Shown here: piece by piece, positions 12,273 through 23,940 of the stretch
Layout of the letters: each line of letters begins with the position of its first letter
Position numbering within the stretch: the stretch's first letter is position 1
NCBI GenBank assembly: GCA_030247885.1
Contig: JAPDRO010000001.1
Span: 1,178,001 to 1,242,000 of the forward strand
Direction: 5' to 3'
DNA from: Taxawa tesnikishii (nom. ined.)
Lineage: Eukaryota; Ascomycota; Dothideomycetes; Dothideales
DNA length: 64,000 nucleotides
Made by a program: the position numbers and the translations under genes
Notes under the pieces: generated by a model
Databases searched by the model: none
Told to the model about the DNA's origin: nothing
What the model saw: only the letters and a program-made list of their open reading frames with translations

Positions 12273-13315
12273 CTACGCATTCCATTCCAGCCGGTTGCAC
12301 CAAGTGCAGACTTTCTTGCCTCTGTATGCGTCGCCTGTGCAGCCAGCCTCCTCTCCGTAGTTCGGACAGGTGTAAACGAACGGCTTCTTGCGTGTTTCTT
12401 CGTCACGCGTCCAGAAACCTTTGATCTCGGTTTCTGCGCAAGGGATGCAGAGCCAACGGCGTTCCACATAGTACTTACGCAGAGTGCAGCTGCATCGACC
12501 TTCGGATAGCGTCTTCTTTTTCTCTAGTAGACAGTTCGCGCAATAGTGGTCCCATCTCCACGGCGAGTCTTCCGGCCGAGGGGGAAGTTGCGTGAAGTCC
12601 ACCAATGGATGTCTTCATCTCTAAAACCGGGTTCGCCAGGCCGGGGACGCCGGTGAAATACCAGTTCGTCAACGAACGGCAATTCACTCGCGTTTTTCCA
12701 AGACGCCTGAACATTGGATGGTACCCTTTTCTTGTAACAGACATGAAAGCGACAGGTCTGGCAGCGTCAGTGAAGAACAGGAGGATGCCGAAAACTTACG
12801 TTGCAGACTGCAGTGTGACAAGCAGAACAGGGACGCGCATGGCCAGGACCCTCTTCGTCTTCACACTTGTTCCTGTCAAAGAAGGTATCCTTATCCCGAA
12901 CGGACTTCCACTTGCTCCGCCACTCAACTACTCCACTCCCATTACACGGGAGCTCGGCGACGTTTCGTATCCCGTTGCGTAGTTTGCCCATGGTGAGCAT
13001 CTCTGCCGCATGGTCTGAATTGGCCATGGCGAGACGTAGTTGATCTTGGGGGTATAAGTTGCTTGAAATTGATCTCAAGGTTGGCCATTGTTGCACGCAG
13101 ATGGTGAGTGGTGGTACGGCATTGCCGGTTTGCTCATGTGGTTGCTGGTGATCCATTGGTGTGTTCTGGAGCTCTTCTGAGGTTGTCTGCTGTTCGTCTC
13201 CTGGCATGGCTTCCCTTGAAGTGTCCGAGCCCGTCCTCTGGCGCTTGAAGGAACGGGATGGTGAGGCCTCATCCTCAATAGATAGCGAGCCGCGCTTGTC
13301 CCGGTGACCTGGCAT
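12273..13315 (-). CDS. F-box-like protein with Cys-rich zinc-binding C-terminus
   Basis: Two exons (13315-12800, 12757-12273) with a 42-base intron. The N-terminal third is polar with a basic nuclear-type patch (SFKRQR). A degenerate F-box-like helix follows (PTLRSISSNLYPQDQLRLAM). Then come several Cys pairs: CSAC, CNTC across the intron, YCANC, CSC, CIPC and CTWC, which look like structural zinc sites. The frame shifts by one base at the G run 12580-12584, between TSRNFP and RPEDSPWRW. Adding one base gives 1002 bases, 334 codons. F-box proteins usually recruit substrates to SCF ubiquitin ligases, but the F-box match is weak and the partner unknown. An open frame continues upstream of the chosen Met to about 13366 without another ATG, so an upstream exon is possible. 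Confidence 0.6.
12580..12584 (-). other. Apparent 1-base frame break in F-box-like gene
   Basis: Run of five C on the coding strand. With six C the Cys-rich tail reads through in frame and the total coding length becomes divisible by three. Confidence 0.65.
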
Positions 13316-14572
13316 TGAAGCAGCAAGATTTGCCACGATACTGTGATTGCCTGGATGGGTTTTCACGTTGTATGTAGCTGGACAGGATCTATGCCAACAG
13401 AGCAGGAGAAGATGGAACTTAAATCGAGATGAAGATGAGAGAGATACACTGACTCGTCATTACTTTCCGGAACTGGCCGTCCGTTTTCTCGTGGAGCCCC
13501 GCACCTGTCGTGCGTCTCACGGTACATCTATGTCGCATGTCAGCGACAGCGCGGGGCTATTTCCGGAGTAGCACGGACTGATATGGAACAGACCGGGCTT
13601 GTGTGAGGAGAAGAGGAAACAGAGAAACAATTTGAGGATACTTAGGTACCACGCCACATGCCGCCAGCCCGAATAGGTAATTGAGGGGTCGGTAAATGAC
13701 CTAAAAATGACAAGCAACTGGAGATATCCGGTCTTGCGCCTTCAGGAATCGTCTGTGCATATGCTCTTCTCTCTCCTGGCAAGAATCACGATGTGGAAAG
13801 CCCCTCACCATGCAGATGTGGTTGTGCCGGTGCACCCGTTGGCCTTCGAATGACTTACGGTAGGTTGTTGATTGCGTGGTCCATGCTGAACCTCGCCTCC
13901 TGCCCCGAAGGACACAGTGCTACTCTCTCGCCCCTGACCTATCCCTATAAGTCTGCATCAACAAAGACCTCAGTGCTTCAGTGTCACGTTTGCTTCTGGC
14001 CAGACTCTGCGTCTTTGTATGCGCGACTTCTCCGAGGTCACGGAAGAGAGCGTTCCGTAGACTGCCTGACTCCAAGCGATAGGGCCCGGTCAATCGTGCT
14101 GGCTGCCGAATAACTTATAGCGTGAAGGGAGAAAAAGTGGAAGAAATAGGGTGCCTCGATGTAGCTGCTTGCCCTGGGACGTTAGACTCGACGGCGCTGT
14201 TGAAGCACACGGGCCCACAAACCGTCGCAGATGTAGGGCTTGCTGACATGCCATGGAAACAGGTGTACACAGGTGTACACATGTGTACTATGTTGCCATT
14301 AGCAAGATGGTTGTGGATGAGAGCAGAATGCGCGAGAGAGACGTACTCCCTGTTCCTCTCCGCGTCCGTGCTTTGTCCCCCACAATGACGTTTGACCACT
14401 CATGTGCAGTTGACCAAGGTTTTTGTTTACACGTTCGCGACGACCGGGACCGGGACCGGGACCGTGACCGTGACCGTGACCGTGACCGTGACCGTGACCG
14501 TGACCGTGACCGTGACCGTGACCGTGACCATGACCATGACCCACCACAACTTGCATCCGACAGCAGTTCATC
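13316..14572. other. Intergenic between F-box-like and PIP-kinase-like genes
   Basis: No gene recognised. The right part holds the 100-base GACCGT-type minisatellite just before the PIP-kinase-like start, and a small tandem of aggtgtacac near 14262-14281. Confidence 0.5.
14441..14542. repeat. Hexanucleotide minisatellite (gaccgt/gaccgg)n
   Basis: About sixteen tandem hexamers, beginning gaccgg, then a homogeneous gaccgt block, ending gaccat. It lies 30 bases upstream of a start codon, so it probably sits in the 5' leader. Both strands are open in several frames through it, giving spurious Arg-Asp or Val-Thr ORFs. Confidence 0.95.
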
Positions 14573-15729
14573 ATGGCTCGGAAGAACACCATCGCGCGCT
14601 GCGTCGTCCTCGCCATTCTTTCTCGAAATCTCCATGAGGATGCGGCATCCTTCTTCGCCCGTCTGTTCGCCCGCATCGTCGCCTTCTTCAGTCTCTACCG
14701 GCTAAGGTACATCACCTTCCGAGATGACCTGTTCAGGAGACTCAGAAACGAGACGTGGGAGATTGAGGAAGACGAGTATGCAAAGAGCTTCCAAGGTCCT
14801 AATAACAAGGAGCCGCTGCAGGCAAAGGGCGACATGGGATACTCTGGCTCCGTCCGTATAGCTCAGTCTACGAAATCTGCAACAAGTGCAAGAGATGCTA
14901 ACACGTCAGGCAGACGTTCTACACCACATTCGATGCTAAGTATCTCATCAAATCCGTCCCGCGCAGGTTCGAGTATACCTTCTTTCGCAACGACCTCCTC
15001 GAACCCTTTGCAGACTACATGGCATCTCACCCCGCCTCCCTCCTCATACGCATCACCGACTTCCTGTCCTGGCGCTACGTCAGTCTCGGTGGTGCGTTAG
15101 GACTCGCTCCTACCCACCACATCGTCATGGAAAACCTTCTCTACGGCAAGGAGCAAGCCGAGAAGCAGAACAAGAACGAGAAATGGGAGACGTGGGATCT
15201 GAAACCAACATCGTACTTCTTCCCCGAACGCGACATCGCTGGCGGGATACTCACGTCCGACGAGACAAAAGCAAGGCTGGCGGATAAGTTTGACGACAAG
15301 ATCATTCTCAGCCCTTCGCAAGCAGACTCGCTTCTTGCACAGCTCGAGGAGGACACGAAGCTTCTTGAGCAGTGCAACGCGGTAGATTACTCGCTCTTTC
15401 TCGTCCGAATCCCACGCAACACTCCCGACCCCTTTGCCAATCCTTCGCTCGACGCGCCTGCCGCAGAGCAGAACCCACCCATCGTGCCGCCTGGCCCGCC
15501 ATCTTGGCGCACTGGCATGGAGGCTCGAGACGGGAAGTATGTGTTCCGGGCGGCGGTGCTGGACTTCTTCTGGGCGAAGCACAAGACGCATGCGAAGGCC
15601 ATGTCGGGGCTGATCCGGGCGTGGAATCTGGTCTTTAAGCAGGGGCCAATGAGTATCACCACTAGCCCGGAGGAGTACAGGGCTAGGTTTTTGAGGATGT
15701 GTAGGGAGATTGTTGAGGTGAAGGAGTGA
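14573..15729 (+). CDS. Short PIP-kinase-like protein
   Basis: Two exons (14573-14851, 14914-15729) with a 62-base intron carrying a gctaac lariat site give 364 residues. The fold is that of phosphatidylinositol-phosphate kinases: the nucleotide loop YSGSTF is built across the intron (about 90-95), followed by YLIKSV (Lys106), FRNDLL, the DYSLFL motif (251-254) and VLDFFW (Asp310). It is about half the length of yeast Mss4 or fission yeast Its3 and lacks their long N-terminal region, so it belongs to a shorter fungal PIPK-like group. It may phosphorylate PI4P at the membrane or be a divergent relative. The start is the ATG right after the hexamer repeat; the first residues are basic and hydrophobic. 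Confidence 0.85.
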
Positions 15730-18700
15730 AGTTCAGGGGCGCGAGCGTTGGCGTAACGATTCTGATGACTTGTCTTGTTATCGATGCATAGAAGATACCC
15801 TCTGCTCAATCTAGCAGTCCCTGCCACTCACCCTTACCCGTCGTTCAAACCTGGTAACACGCGCACTTTTGTCGCCGTGCACCATCCCACGCCTTTGCTT
15901 GCACCACGCGGCTGAGCGGCTACCACGCGCAGTGCAGAGACAATCGCGCAATATTCACCTTTAAGCAAACAAGCTGCGTCGTGCTCTCCTCGCTCTCCTA
16001 CTCCTAGCAAACAAACTTACCGGGTGCACAACTTATTGAGGTTGTGAAAGGTTACAGACAGGCGTAAGTTAGCTTTGTGCTAGCGAGGCGTCACCTGTCA
16101 ACTGTCCACGAGGGGGACGACAGGTCTGTTGCACGCAGTCGAAAGGCACGCTCTGCATAAGACCCTCACGCTGTGCATGGGAGGAGCGCGAGTTAAAAAT
16201 CTCCTCAATCTGGGATGAGAAACATGGATCGGTGGACGAAAAATGCGCGCTTGATGGGCCAGGTGTTTGGGTGCCAGGGAAGGAATGCTGTTGGTGGAGC
16301 AAGGTGAATGGATATGGCCATCTCGAAGAACTTTTTCGTCGTCCGGTTCCATGACGAAAGGTGGCCCCCATATGACTCCGCTCTCTTGCGTAAACTCTCT
16401 GCGCTGAGCCTGGTTCGTACCACCTTGCATTCCACGTGGCCGATGCTGGTCACAGCATCGAGGCAAGGGCAAGGGCTTTTTCATCATCGAGATGGTGTCC
16501 AAAGCGACAAGACATACGCCAGCCTGTGTGTGGAACGGCGATCATCGTGTTTTCCTTTCGTGATAAAGCCAAGCGAGAATGCCACACCGAAGATATTGAT
16601 CACTTGGGCAAAACGGGTTCTGTGCAGCATCCCTGTCTCTATCCGATGCTGCCATACAAATCTAGCATTCTTTCTTCCCGCCCACTATCCTCGCATCGGC
16701 CACGTGGGCATGCGATCCCGGTAGAGTGCAGGAGACGGAGCGCTGCAGCTTTTCGGATCAGTTCGGCGCGGGATGGTCGTACAGATGAAGCCGCCATGCG
16801 GCGCATGGCTGAGATGAGTGATGGGCGTGGTGGTGGGTTGGCATTGGATATCCTGCGAAGACAGCTCCTTGGGTTAGCGTGCATGATGCGTGGCGTGCGA
16901 TGCGAGCTTGCTGGTGACGGCGATGCTGTTGCAAGTCGAAGAGAAAGTCCATGGAGTGTGTGTCGCGCGGCTATCTGCTTGGTTCAACGTGGAGCCGTGC
17001 ACCCAGGTTTTGTGTTGTAGGGCGTGTTTCCTTTCCGGTCGCTCAGTCGCTGCTTGCTGCTTGCTTCCTTTCCGATGTGTTTGTGCGCCCAGCTGAGAGC
17101 CGGGGATACGTAACGATCTGCCTTGTTCGTGCGACGTAAAAACAACAATCTCACATGGCTGCTGCAGTATGTGTACCTGGTAGTCGGGCTTTGCAGACGC
17201 ACCTTGTTAAGGGGAGAACATCAAAATCGCAACCGACCAGCCACCATGCATGTGCAGACCCAATGGGGCGTGAATGAGGACAGCGACGTTTGATGCCTCG
17301 GAGGCCGGTTGCAGGTTGACAATCCAGCAGTCGCAGCGACAGAAGGGTTGCACAACCTCGACGACAGGCAAGCAAAAAGGCGTCCCGCCCTTGCTTGGAC
17401 CAGATGGTTTATGACAAACGGCTTGCTGGATATCGAAGACATGCATTAGGGTCTCTGCCGAAGGAAACCTCCGGGGAGTGGGTATTGGAGATGCAACAAT
17501 GAGGCGCGACCGTAAACTGAAAAGACGGTCGTCAACGGAGCCATAGTTCTTTACGTTGCACCCGCGCGCCCAACTGCAGCAAGCCAGCATGTTTGACGCA
17601 GAGAGTTCCACAAACGTGACTTCGCGCATCGCCAGGCTTCTTTGCTCGTCCGGGTTGTTTTGTTTTTGGCCTCTACCCTGTCCTGCCCGACCAAGTGTTG
17701 CTTGCTGTCGGCTGCTTGCTGCTGCCATGGTCCTCGCCGACCTGCCAGCCCACTCTCTAGACCATGCACTCGCGGCCTTGTGTGCTATTGGGAGGGGCCA
17801 TTAGAGCTGCAGTAGCACGTGTTGGCGAGTTTACGACGTCTGGCCCGTTATAGGACGGCTCTCGTGCCACGACGGCCGTACGCTATCATACATTCTCTGA
17901 AGCCGACTAAGTTTCAAAGAGTGGAACCCAGGGGCGTGCTAAAGGCTGCCCTTGCGGACGGGGGCATTGCCGCTGCAGGTCATTCTGCTGGGCCCAGTCG
18001 CAGTGCGAGCATCAGCAGAAGGGACGCGGATGGGGACGGGGCCGCCTTCTGGCTGGGAAGGCTTCGTTTTAGGTTGGTATCGTCTCGTTGGCGAGCGCGG
18101 CTTGCACGGCTTGCACGGCTAGCACCCTGGGGAAGGAACAAAGGGTCTGGTCTTCCCGTCTCGGCGGACTGTCTGCTAGACTCACGGACTCGCAAGACTC
18201 CCAGACTCCTGGCGTTACCTACAACTTTATTGTTAGGGAATCGCAGACTTAACCGCCGTGGGCTCTGTATATCTCCACTGCTGCGGTTAATTGCACTGCT
18301 AAACGAGCCGCGTGCTGTGCCGTCGTCAGCGTCGCTTGGATGAACAAGTACAATAATATGCCGGCATATACAGAAGGGTTGACGGTCCGCTGCTTGCACA
18401 GGACACGAAAGCACCGTCACCCAGTCTAGGGCTGCCTGCAGCTGCTCGCTTTGATCAAAGGTCCAGCATATGCGGCTGCATGAAGCATCGCAGTCGCACA
18501 AGACCTGGCCGCCGCCACAAGAGCCATTGGGCGGACACTACTCGGTGCCTTGTCATAGCGCAATGCCTGCTGGCCCACATTCCGGAGTACGGGACTGAGT
18601 GCCATGCGCGATGCCTTAGTGAGCACTGCATGCTTGATCTGTTCCCTACTTGGTCGAGAGCTGTCTGGCCGGGCTGACTACCGAGACGTGCAAGAGCAGA

Positions 18701-18916
18701 AGTACTAATATTCCATCTCCCCCTCCGCTGCCCAAGTAAATCATCTCTCTCTCCGAGCTCATTCCTCTCCTGTGCAGCACCGCACCTGCTACCTCGTCCA
18801 ACTCCTATCGCATCTCCTTCGAGCATCTGCTACCTGGCACAAACCACCCCGGCGTCAACGCTACACCCCAGTATCCTATCTCCATTACTATCAGCCAGTC
18901 CCGGTTCCTATCACGT
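15730..18916. other. 3.2 kb interval without a recognised gene
   Basis: Several overlapping open frames of up to 194 codons occur on both strands. None begins with a convincing ATG and context, matches a known family or pairs into spliced exons. The last 200 bases are pyrimidine-rich and probably the promoter and leader of the downstream SnoaL-like gene. Confidence 0.5.
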
Positions 18917-20748
18917 ATGGCTGCTGCCGACGTCCAGGCTCCTCCTCCTGCGGAGGCCGCGCCTGCCATCCCCGACTACCTTGCCGACCCCAACGCTGTC
19001 CTCGGCGATAAGGACGCCAAATGGCGCTATGGAAGAGCCCCCGACTACTCCAAGACCAGAAAGGTTTGGGCGGAAAGTAGGTCACCTCTCGTCCACCGGG
19101 CTCATCCGTCTCACGTAATCCCCTCCTTACCTCATTCCCTTTGCACACCTCTTGTGTAGACCCACGTGGAAACACGTCGGCATCACCAACCACACTATGC
19201 CGTAGCAACAGCTACCGCTATCCGCATCCTGCACAGCATCTCTCGTTTTTCTCTACGACAATGCCGTGCATCGTTCCACTGCCTTGGCCGTTATCTGTAC
19301 CCCCTCCACCTCTGTGCGCCACCGTGTCACAACCGTGTCGTTTCCCCCTCCCGTCCTGCCTCACTCACTCATCGGAGAATTTCTCGGGCTGACGGCCTTT
19401 TGCAGCAAAGCAGGCCAACCACGAGGCCGGTAGCCTACCACAGCTGGTTGAGAACCTAGTAAAGAACTGGGAGGTTGAGGCATCCTTCAAGCCCAATCTC
19501 GCCGACTGGCGCACCATCGACCACGAGAACTACACTTTCGCCATCAACGGCGGTCCACCTCAGTCGGCTGAGCACATGCTTAAGGTTGGCACTTACAACG
19601 CTATCATCGCCCCGAACGAGTACTATAGCCCGGAGAACTCCGATTTCGCCAGCAGCCACAAGACCTTCAAGCGCATGATGCCCACCTTTGCATGGGAGGT
19701 CTTGGAGGTCTACAGCGGTCCGCCAAGGGTTGCCTTCAAGTGGAGACACTGGGGCACGATGAAGAACGACTACGTCGGCTTCAACGAGTGAGTGGACTTG
19801 CTTGCTGTTCCGGCTTTCCACATACTGACGTTGTGCAGCAAAGGAGAGAAGGTCACAGCTAAGGCGCATGGCGGTCCCATCGACATTGTCGGTGTCACCA
19901 TCGCCACTGTCGACGACAAGGTCCGCCTGCAGACTGTCGACACCTACTTCGACCCCCTCGACATGTTCCGTCAGATTGCTCCCAACGGCATTGTAAACAA
20001 GGAGATCGTCGACAAGAAGGTTGACAAGAGCGTTGCCCTGGACCAGAGCACAGCCAACGACGGGGTCAAGATCGCAAAGCAACACACTACCCCACCACAC
20101 AGCAACGACGCACCTCCGGATACCATCTCATCCCTCCCAACGACTGCCGATGCAAAGGACAAGGCGGACGAGGCTATCTCACAGGCTACCAGGCCAGAGG
20201 AGCACGAGGAGACCGACGACACCTTTGTCGACGCCTCTGACGCTCCCTCGCAGCCCACTGAACCCGCCCAGCAGCTTGTCGAAAGCGCCGCCTCACAGGG
20301 CTCGCACCTCACCACGGAGCACACCTCTCCCAACAGTGGCGCCGTCTGCCCCGTGACCGGCCGTTCTCGTACCTCCTCTCAAAGCTCCAACAGCGCCTGG
20401 GAACGCCTTTCTCACTCCGATGCGCGCGCCACATCTCCATCGCCCATCCCTACCTCTCACCAATCCTCCTCCGTCTCCGGCGCCGTCGAGCAATTCGCAA
20501 ACCTTGGCCTCAGCGGAGCACACGAGGACTACTCAAAGCAGGCCAACGCTCGCGACGTGGTTGACGAGCACCTGGAGCAGGACCCCAAGGAAGTGCACCC
20601 TCACCAGAAGACGATGGAGGAGAAAGTGCATCCCGAGGCCGGTGAGGCGGTGGCAGCCGAACCCAGATCTGAGGAGACGAGGATGACGTTCGAGGAGATG
20701 AGTCGGATCACGCCGAGCGAGTGTCCCTTCCTCATGAACCGCGAGTAA
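18917..20748 (+). CDS. NTF2/SnoaL-like 'pathogen-related' protein with Cys-Pro motifs
   Basis: Three exons (18917-19076, 19406-19787, 19839-20748) give 483 residues. The first intron is unusually long (329 bases), the second is 51. Residues about 20-230 match the fungal homologues of plant 'pathogen-related protein', an NTF2/SnoaL-like cone fold: LPQLVENLVKNWE, SHKTFKRMMPTFAWEVLEVY, FKWRHWG and KVTAKAHGG are hallmarks. No catalytic role is established for this family. The C-terminal 250 residues are Ser/Thr/Pro/Glu-rich and disordered. They contain CPVTGRSR (Cys351) and end with ECPFLMNRE (Cys476). The Cys-Pro dipeptides resemble heme regulatory motifs. No signal peptide is present, so the protein is probably cytosolic. 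Confidence 0.88.
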
Positions 20749-22220
20749 GCAATGCAGGTTCCTGCCGGAGAGCAAATCTCCAATCCCTGCGCTGCTTGCA
20801 GGATAGGGGTTTGCACAAGAGCTGTGCCATATGGACGAAGCGGAGGTGTTTCCAAGGCATTTCTTTCTCTCTCTTTTTTGTTCTTGTTCTCGGAGTCGCT
20901 CCTGACGGCAATGGGCCTGCCTTTTGGCAGGCATGTGTGCTAGTGCTTTATACCATCGTGTCCGTTGTTGAGGTTGTTGCTGCTGCCTCTTTATTTGCTT
21001 GGCGGCGGCGGCGGCAGCAGCAGCCTATCTTTGCTATCCTCGTATGTGGTTGAATGAGAAATCAATATCAAGTCCACGCTTGTCGTGGGTCTTGTTGTTG
21101 CTAGCACCCCTCTCTGTTGTATGGCAAGTTCTCACACTTGGAGTGCACGACATTGCAATGATTAATTGGCGTGAAAAACACAAAAACAAACAAACAGAAG
21201 GTCCTAAGTGCTTAGTTCCCCATTGTTTTGATTCGTAGCTCACTACAGGCTCACTACAAGCTTTACGTTTACTCGGTAAATATACGACCGTTCGTGATCA
21301 TGGCCTTTAACAGGATTGATGCAGCTGAACTCTGACAACGTCTGTTTAATTCTAGTCTCGATTTCTATTTAATTGCTTTATAGTCCGCTTGATGTCTATA
21401 CTGCGTGTATCTATACCTGTACGACATGAGCGGTGTTCAGCCGAAGGGAAACTCAAGCCGCACACATGCTCAATCCATCGCTCAACCGCTGTTCTAAGAA
21501 AGCAGCACAGAAAAACGCGCGCACGCCTCGCTCCTCACTACCTGCGCCCGACCCAGAAATCTTCCGATCACGCACGAAGGGACGCAAGATCCTCGCACAT
21601 CCCTCATCTTCAGCTAAGCAAGCCGATTCCCGGTCCTTTCACTCGCGATCTCAGACACCCTCTCCATGTGACGAATCCAACGGCCCAGGCAGTCCGCCGA
21701 TGACACCGTAACGCTGACATGTGGCGGTTGCGCAGAAAGCTCCGCTTGCACCACCACCTCCTCCCCTCCCCAACTTCACCGATCTGGTGCGGCACAAGGG
21801 ATTGGACGCAGTTCTCATTCTCGAGAGCTGTGTGCTCACCCACTTTGCAAGCATGATCTTGGCTGGATGTAGCATACAGGAGCCTGAGCGAGGACACCGT
21901 CTCGAGATCCTGAGCATCGTTTTGCGTCCGGTTAGATGCGGCGTGGCGCATCGGATCGGTGTTGTGCAGCGGTGTAACAGTGGCATAGGGCTCTGGCTTT
22001 CTGTCGTGCCGGTGGTTACAGGTGCGAGTTGGCATCGTTGTCCGGCCCGGTCGTGGTTGCTGGACCCGTCTTGTGGTTTCCCACAAGGAATTGGCTGATC
22101 GGATGGGTTGCAGTGTCGCGAGCCACGATCGCAGCTAGGCAACATCGGCAGCCTCATCCCGAACTTCGGCCCGGAAAGTCCACTGAATATTCCGATGACC
22201 CTTTCTACCCCTTTCACACC
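20749..22220. other. Intergenic between SnoaL-like and MFS genes
   Basis: This is the 3' region of both convergent genes. The only notable open frame is the Ser/Pro/Lys-rich one at 21466-21711. Confidence 0.5.
21466..21711 (+). CDS. Possible small basic Ser/Pro-rich protein (weak)
   Basis: An ATG-initiated frame of 81 residues, basic and Ser/Pro-rich (PAPDPEIFRSRTKGRK, then SQTPSPCDES near the end). Composition looks protein-like, but there is no recognised domain and no second exon I could define. It may be chance. Confidence 0.22.
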   Translation: MLNPSLNRCSKKAAQKNARTPRSSLPAPDPEIFRSRTKGRKILAHPSSSAKQADSRSFHSRSQTPSPCDESNGPGSPPMTP

Positions 22221-23896
22221 TTAGAAGAAGGCTCGAACGTTCCAGCCCACCCGCCTCACTCTCACCGTCGCCATACCGGTCACCGCGCCTACATACAATA
22301 GGCCAGTGAAAAGCGCCATCCCGTAGTAGGAGTTCCCACACGCCTTGAGCAGCGCACCTCCCACGGGAATGCCCACGAGCGACGCAAAGCTGCAGACGGT
22401 GTAGCAGGTAGCATAGTAACGGCCGAGCTCCTGTGTCGCGCACAACTGGCCAACACAAGCGGGAATCAACGAGATGTTTGATCCAGACGCGAATCCGAAG
22501 AACAGAGAGAAGACGATGAGCAGTGGTTTTATAGCAACGGATGTAGACGGTAGCATCGTAGCCGGCAACCAGAACGCGAGATTCGTCAGAAAACAAAGGC
22601 TCAGTGTCATGAGGATGGTGTTGAACCGTCCTATATGATCGCTGATCCACCCCGGCACCAGTCTTCCAATGCAGGAGCCAGCGTTGAGGATGGCGTTTAG
22701 CTGGTACGCGAAGTCGGAGCTGATGTGGGTGTTTGCAGTGAGCGCAAAGAGAGTGAGGTAGTTGAGTGGAATGAAAAGGGCGAATTCGATGAAGAACATG
22801 CCCGCAGTGAAGATGGCAAAATTGGGTTGTCGGAGGATGGTGAGGTCGGGCCAAATCGACGCACCATGTTTCGGCGGAAGTCGTGAGCGGACAAGGAGAG
22901 CGCAGGCGGCGCATACGGCTATGTAGAGGAAACCAAGGATCCGGGTCGCCCAAGCGAACCCGACTTGGGAGAACAACGGGGGCATCATTAGGGGCTTTGG
23001 AAGAGGTCAGCTGCCTATAAACTGAGACGGAAGAGCCTCGTACGGCAAGGACGTGCTTTTGAAAGTTCAACCATGCAAACAAAGGTCGTGCTGTTTGTAC
23101 GAAAGGCAGCATTGGGAATAGTGAGCCGTTGGCTGGTTCCAGATGCCGCGAACTGCTGGACGGAAAGCGGTAGAAAGTACTTACAATAATCACACCTCCA
23201 AGAGACCCACCGGCCATGGCGACACCTGAAGCCGCTCCACGCCTCAGCATAAAGAAATGCCCGATAGCAGCTATAGAGGGAGTGAAAAGAAGCGATGTTG
23301 CTATGCCGGCCAGCAAGCCGAAGACCAAGAAAAATTGGTAATATTCTGTTTCAGCCCGTCAGCCTGAGAAAGAAGAACGAACTTGGCCCAGCGACAAAGA
23401 ACATGGCATCCAGATACGCACCTTTGCATAACCCAAGCAGCATTAGAGACAGAACGGTGAGTACACTTCCAAGAACGATAAGCAACTTGGGACCGTGCGC
23501 GTCAAATATGGGCCCAATCTGCAGACTGCAAAACAATGCCAGGAAGATGTAGACACTGAAAATCCATCCCACAGTACTCTGACTATAGTGCGAGAGCTGA
23601 TGCGTACTGATGTAGGCCTGGAAAACGCCTGCGGAGTTCAAAAGTCCAAATGCTGCGAAGATGCCCCAGAATCCGCCTAGAACCACAAGCCAGGCCGCAC
23701 GACCTCCTTCCGGATAGGCTTCATCAGTAGGCGAGTCGCCTGCTCCATCTTCTAAGGTGGTGCCGCTGGGAGGGAGTCCGGTGGCGTTGACAGATTCCTT
23801 TGACTCGAGAGGTGCGTCGGGTGCGTAGACATGCTTTTCGTTTTCGAGAATCGCAGCTGGGGCTAGTCCAACAGCCGGTGTGCTGCTGGGCTCCAT
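22221..23896 (-). CDS. MFS transporter, monocarboxylate type
   Basis: Three exons (23896-23422, 23345-23185, 22994-22221) give 469 residues; introns are 76 and 190 bases. A polar N-terminal tail of about 65 residues leads to [14 protein letters not shown], the start of the first membrane helix in fungal monocarboxylate-porter-like proteins. Further hallmarks are [43 protein letters not shown] and [13 protein letters not shown]. Twelve hydrophobic segments can be traced. The substrate is unknown; relatives carry monocarboxylates, riboflavin or remain orphan. A CACGTG box lies about 40 bases upstream of the start. Confidence 0.9.
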
Positions 23897-23934
23897 TTGT
23901 TACGTCCTTCGTGCGCTTCACTCGATCTGCCAAT

Positions 23935-23940
23935 CACGTG
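23935..23940. promoter_or_regulatory. CACGTG box upstream of MFS gene
   Basis: Palindromic CACGTG 39 bases before the MFS start codon, the core of bHLH sites (Cbf1, SREBP, Pho4 type). Another copy lies at about 24388. Confidence 0.4.

Noticed and set aside
14288-14705. Arg-Asp, His-Gly and Val-Thr repeat proteins over the hexamer array
   Set aside because: Open frames on both strands are a by-product of a repeat whose unit is a multiple of three and has no stop.
16436-17020. 194-codon plus-strand frame
   Set aside because: Does not begin at ATG, composition irregular, no domain, no spliced extension.
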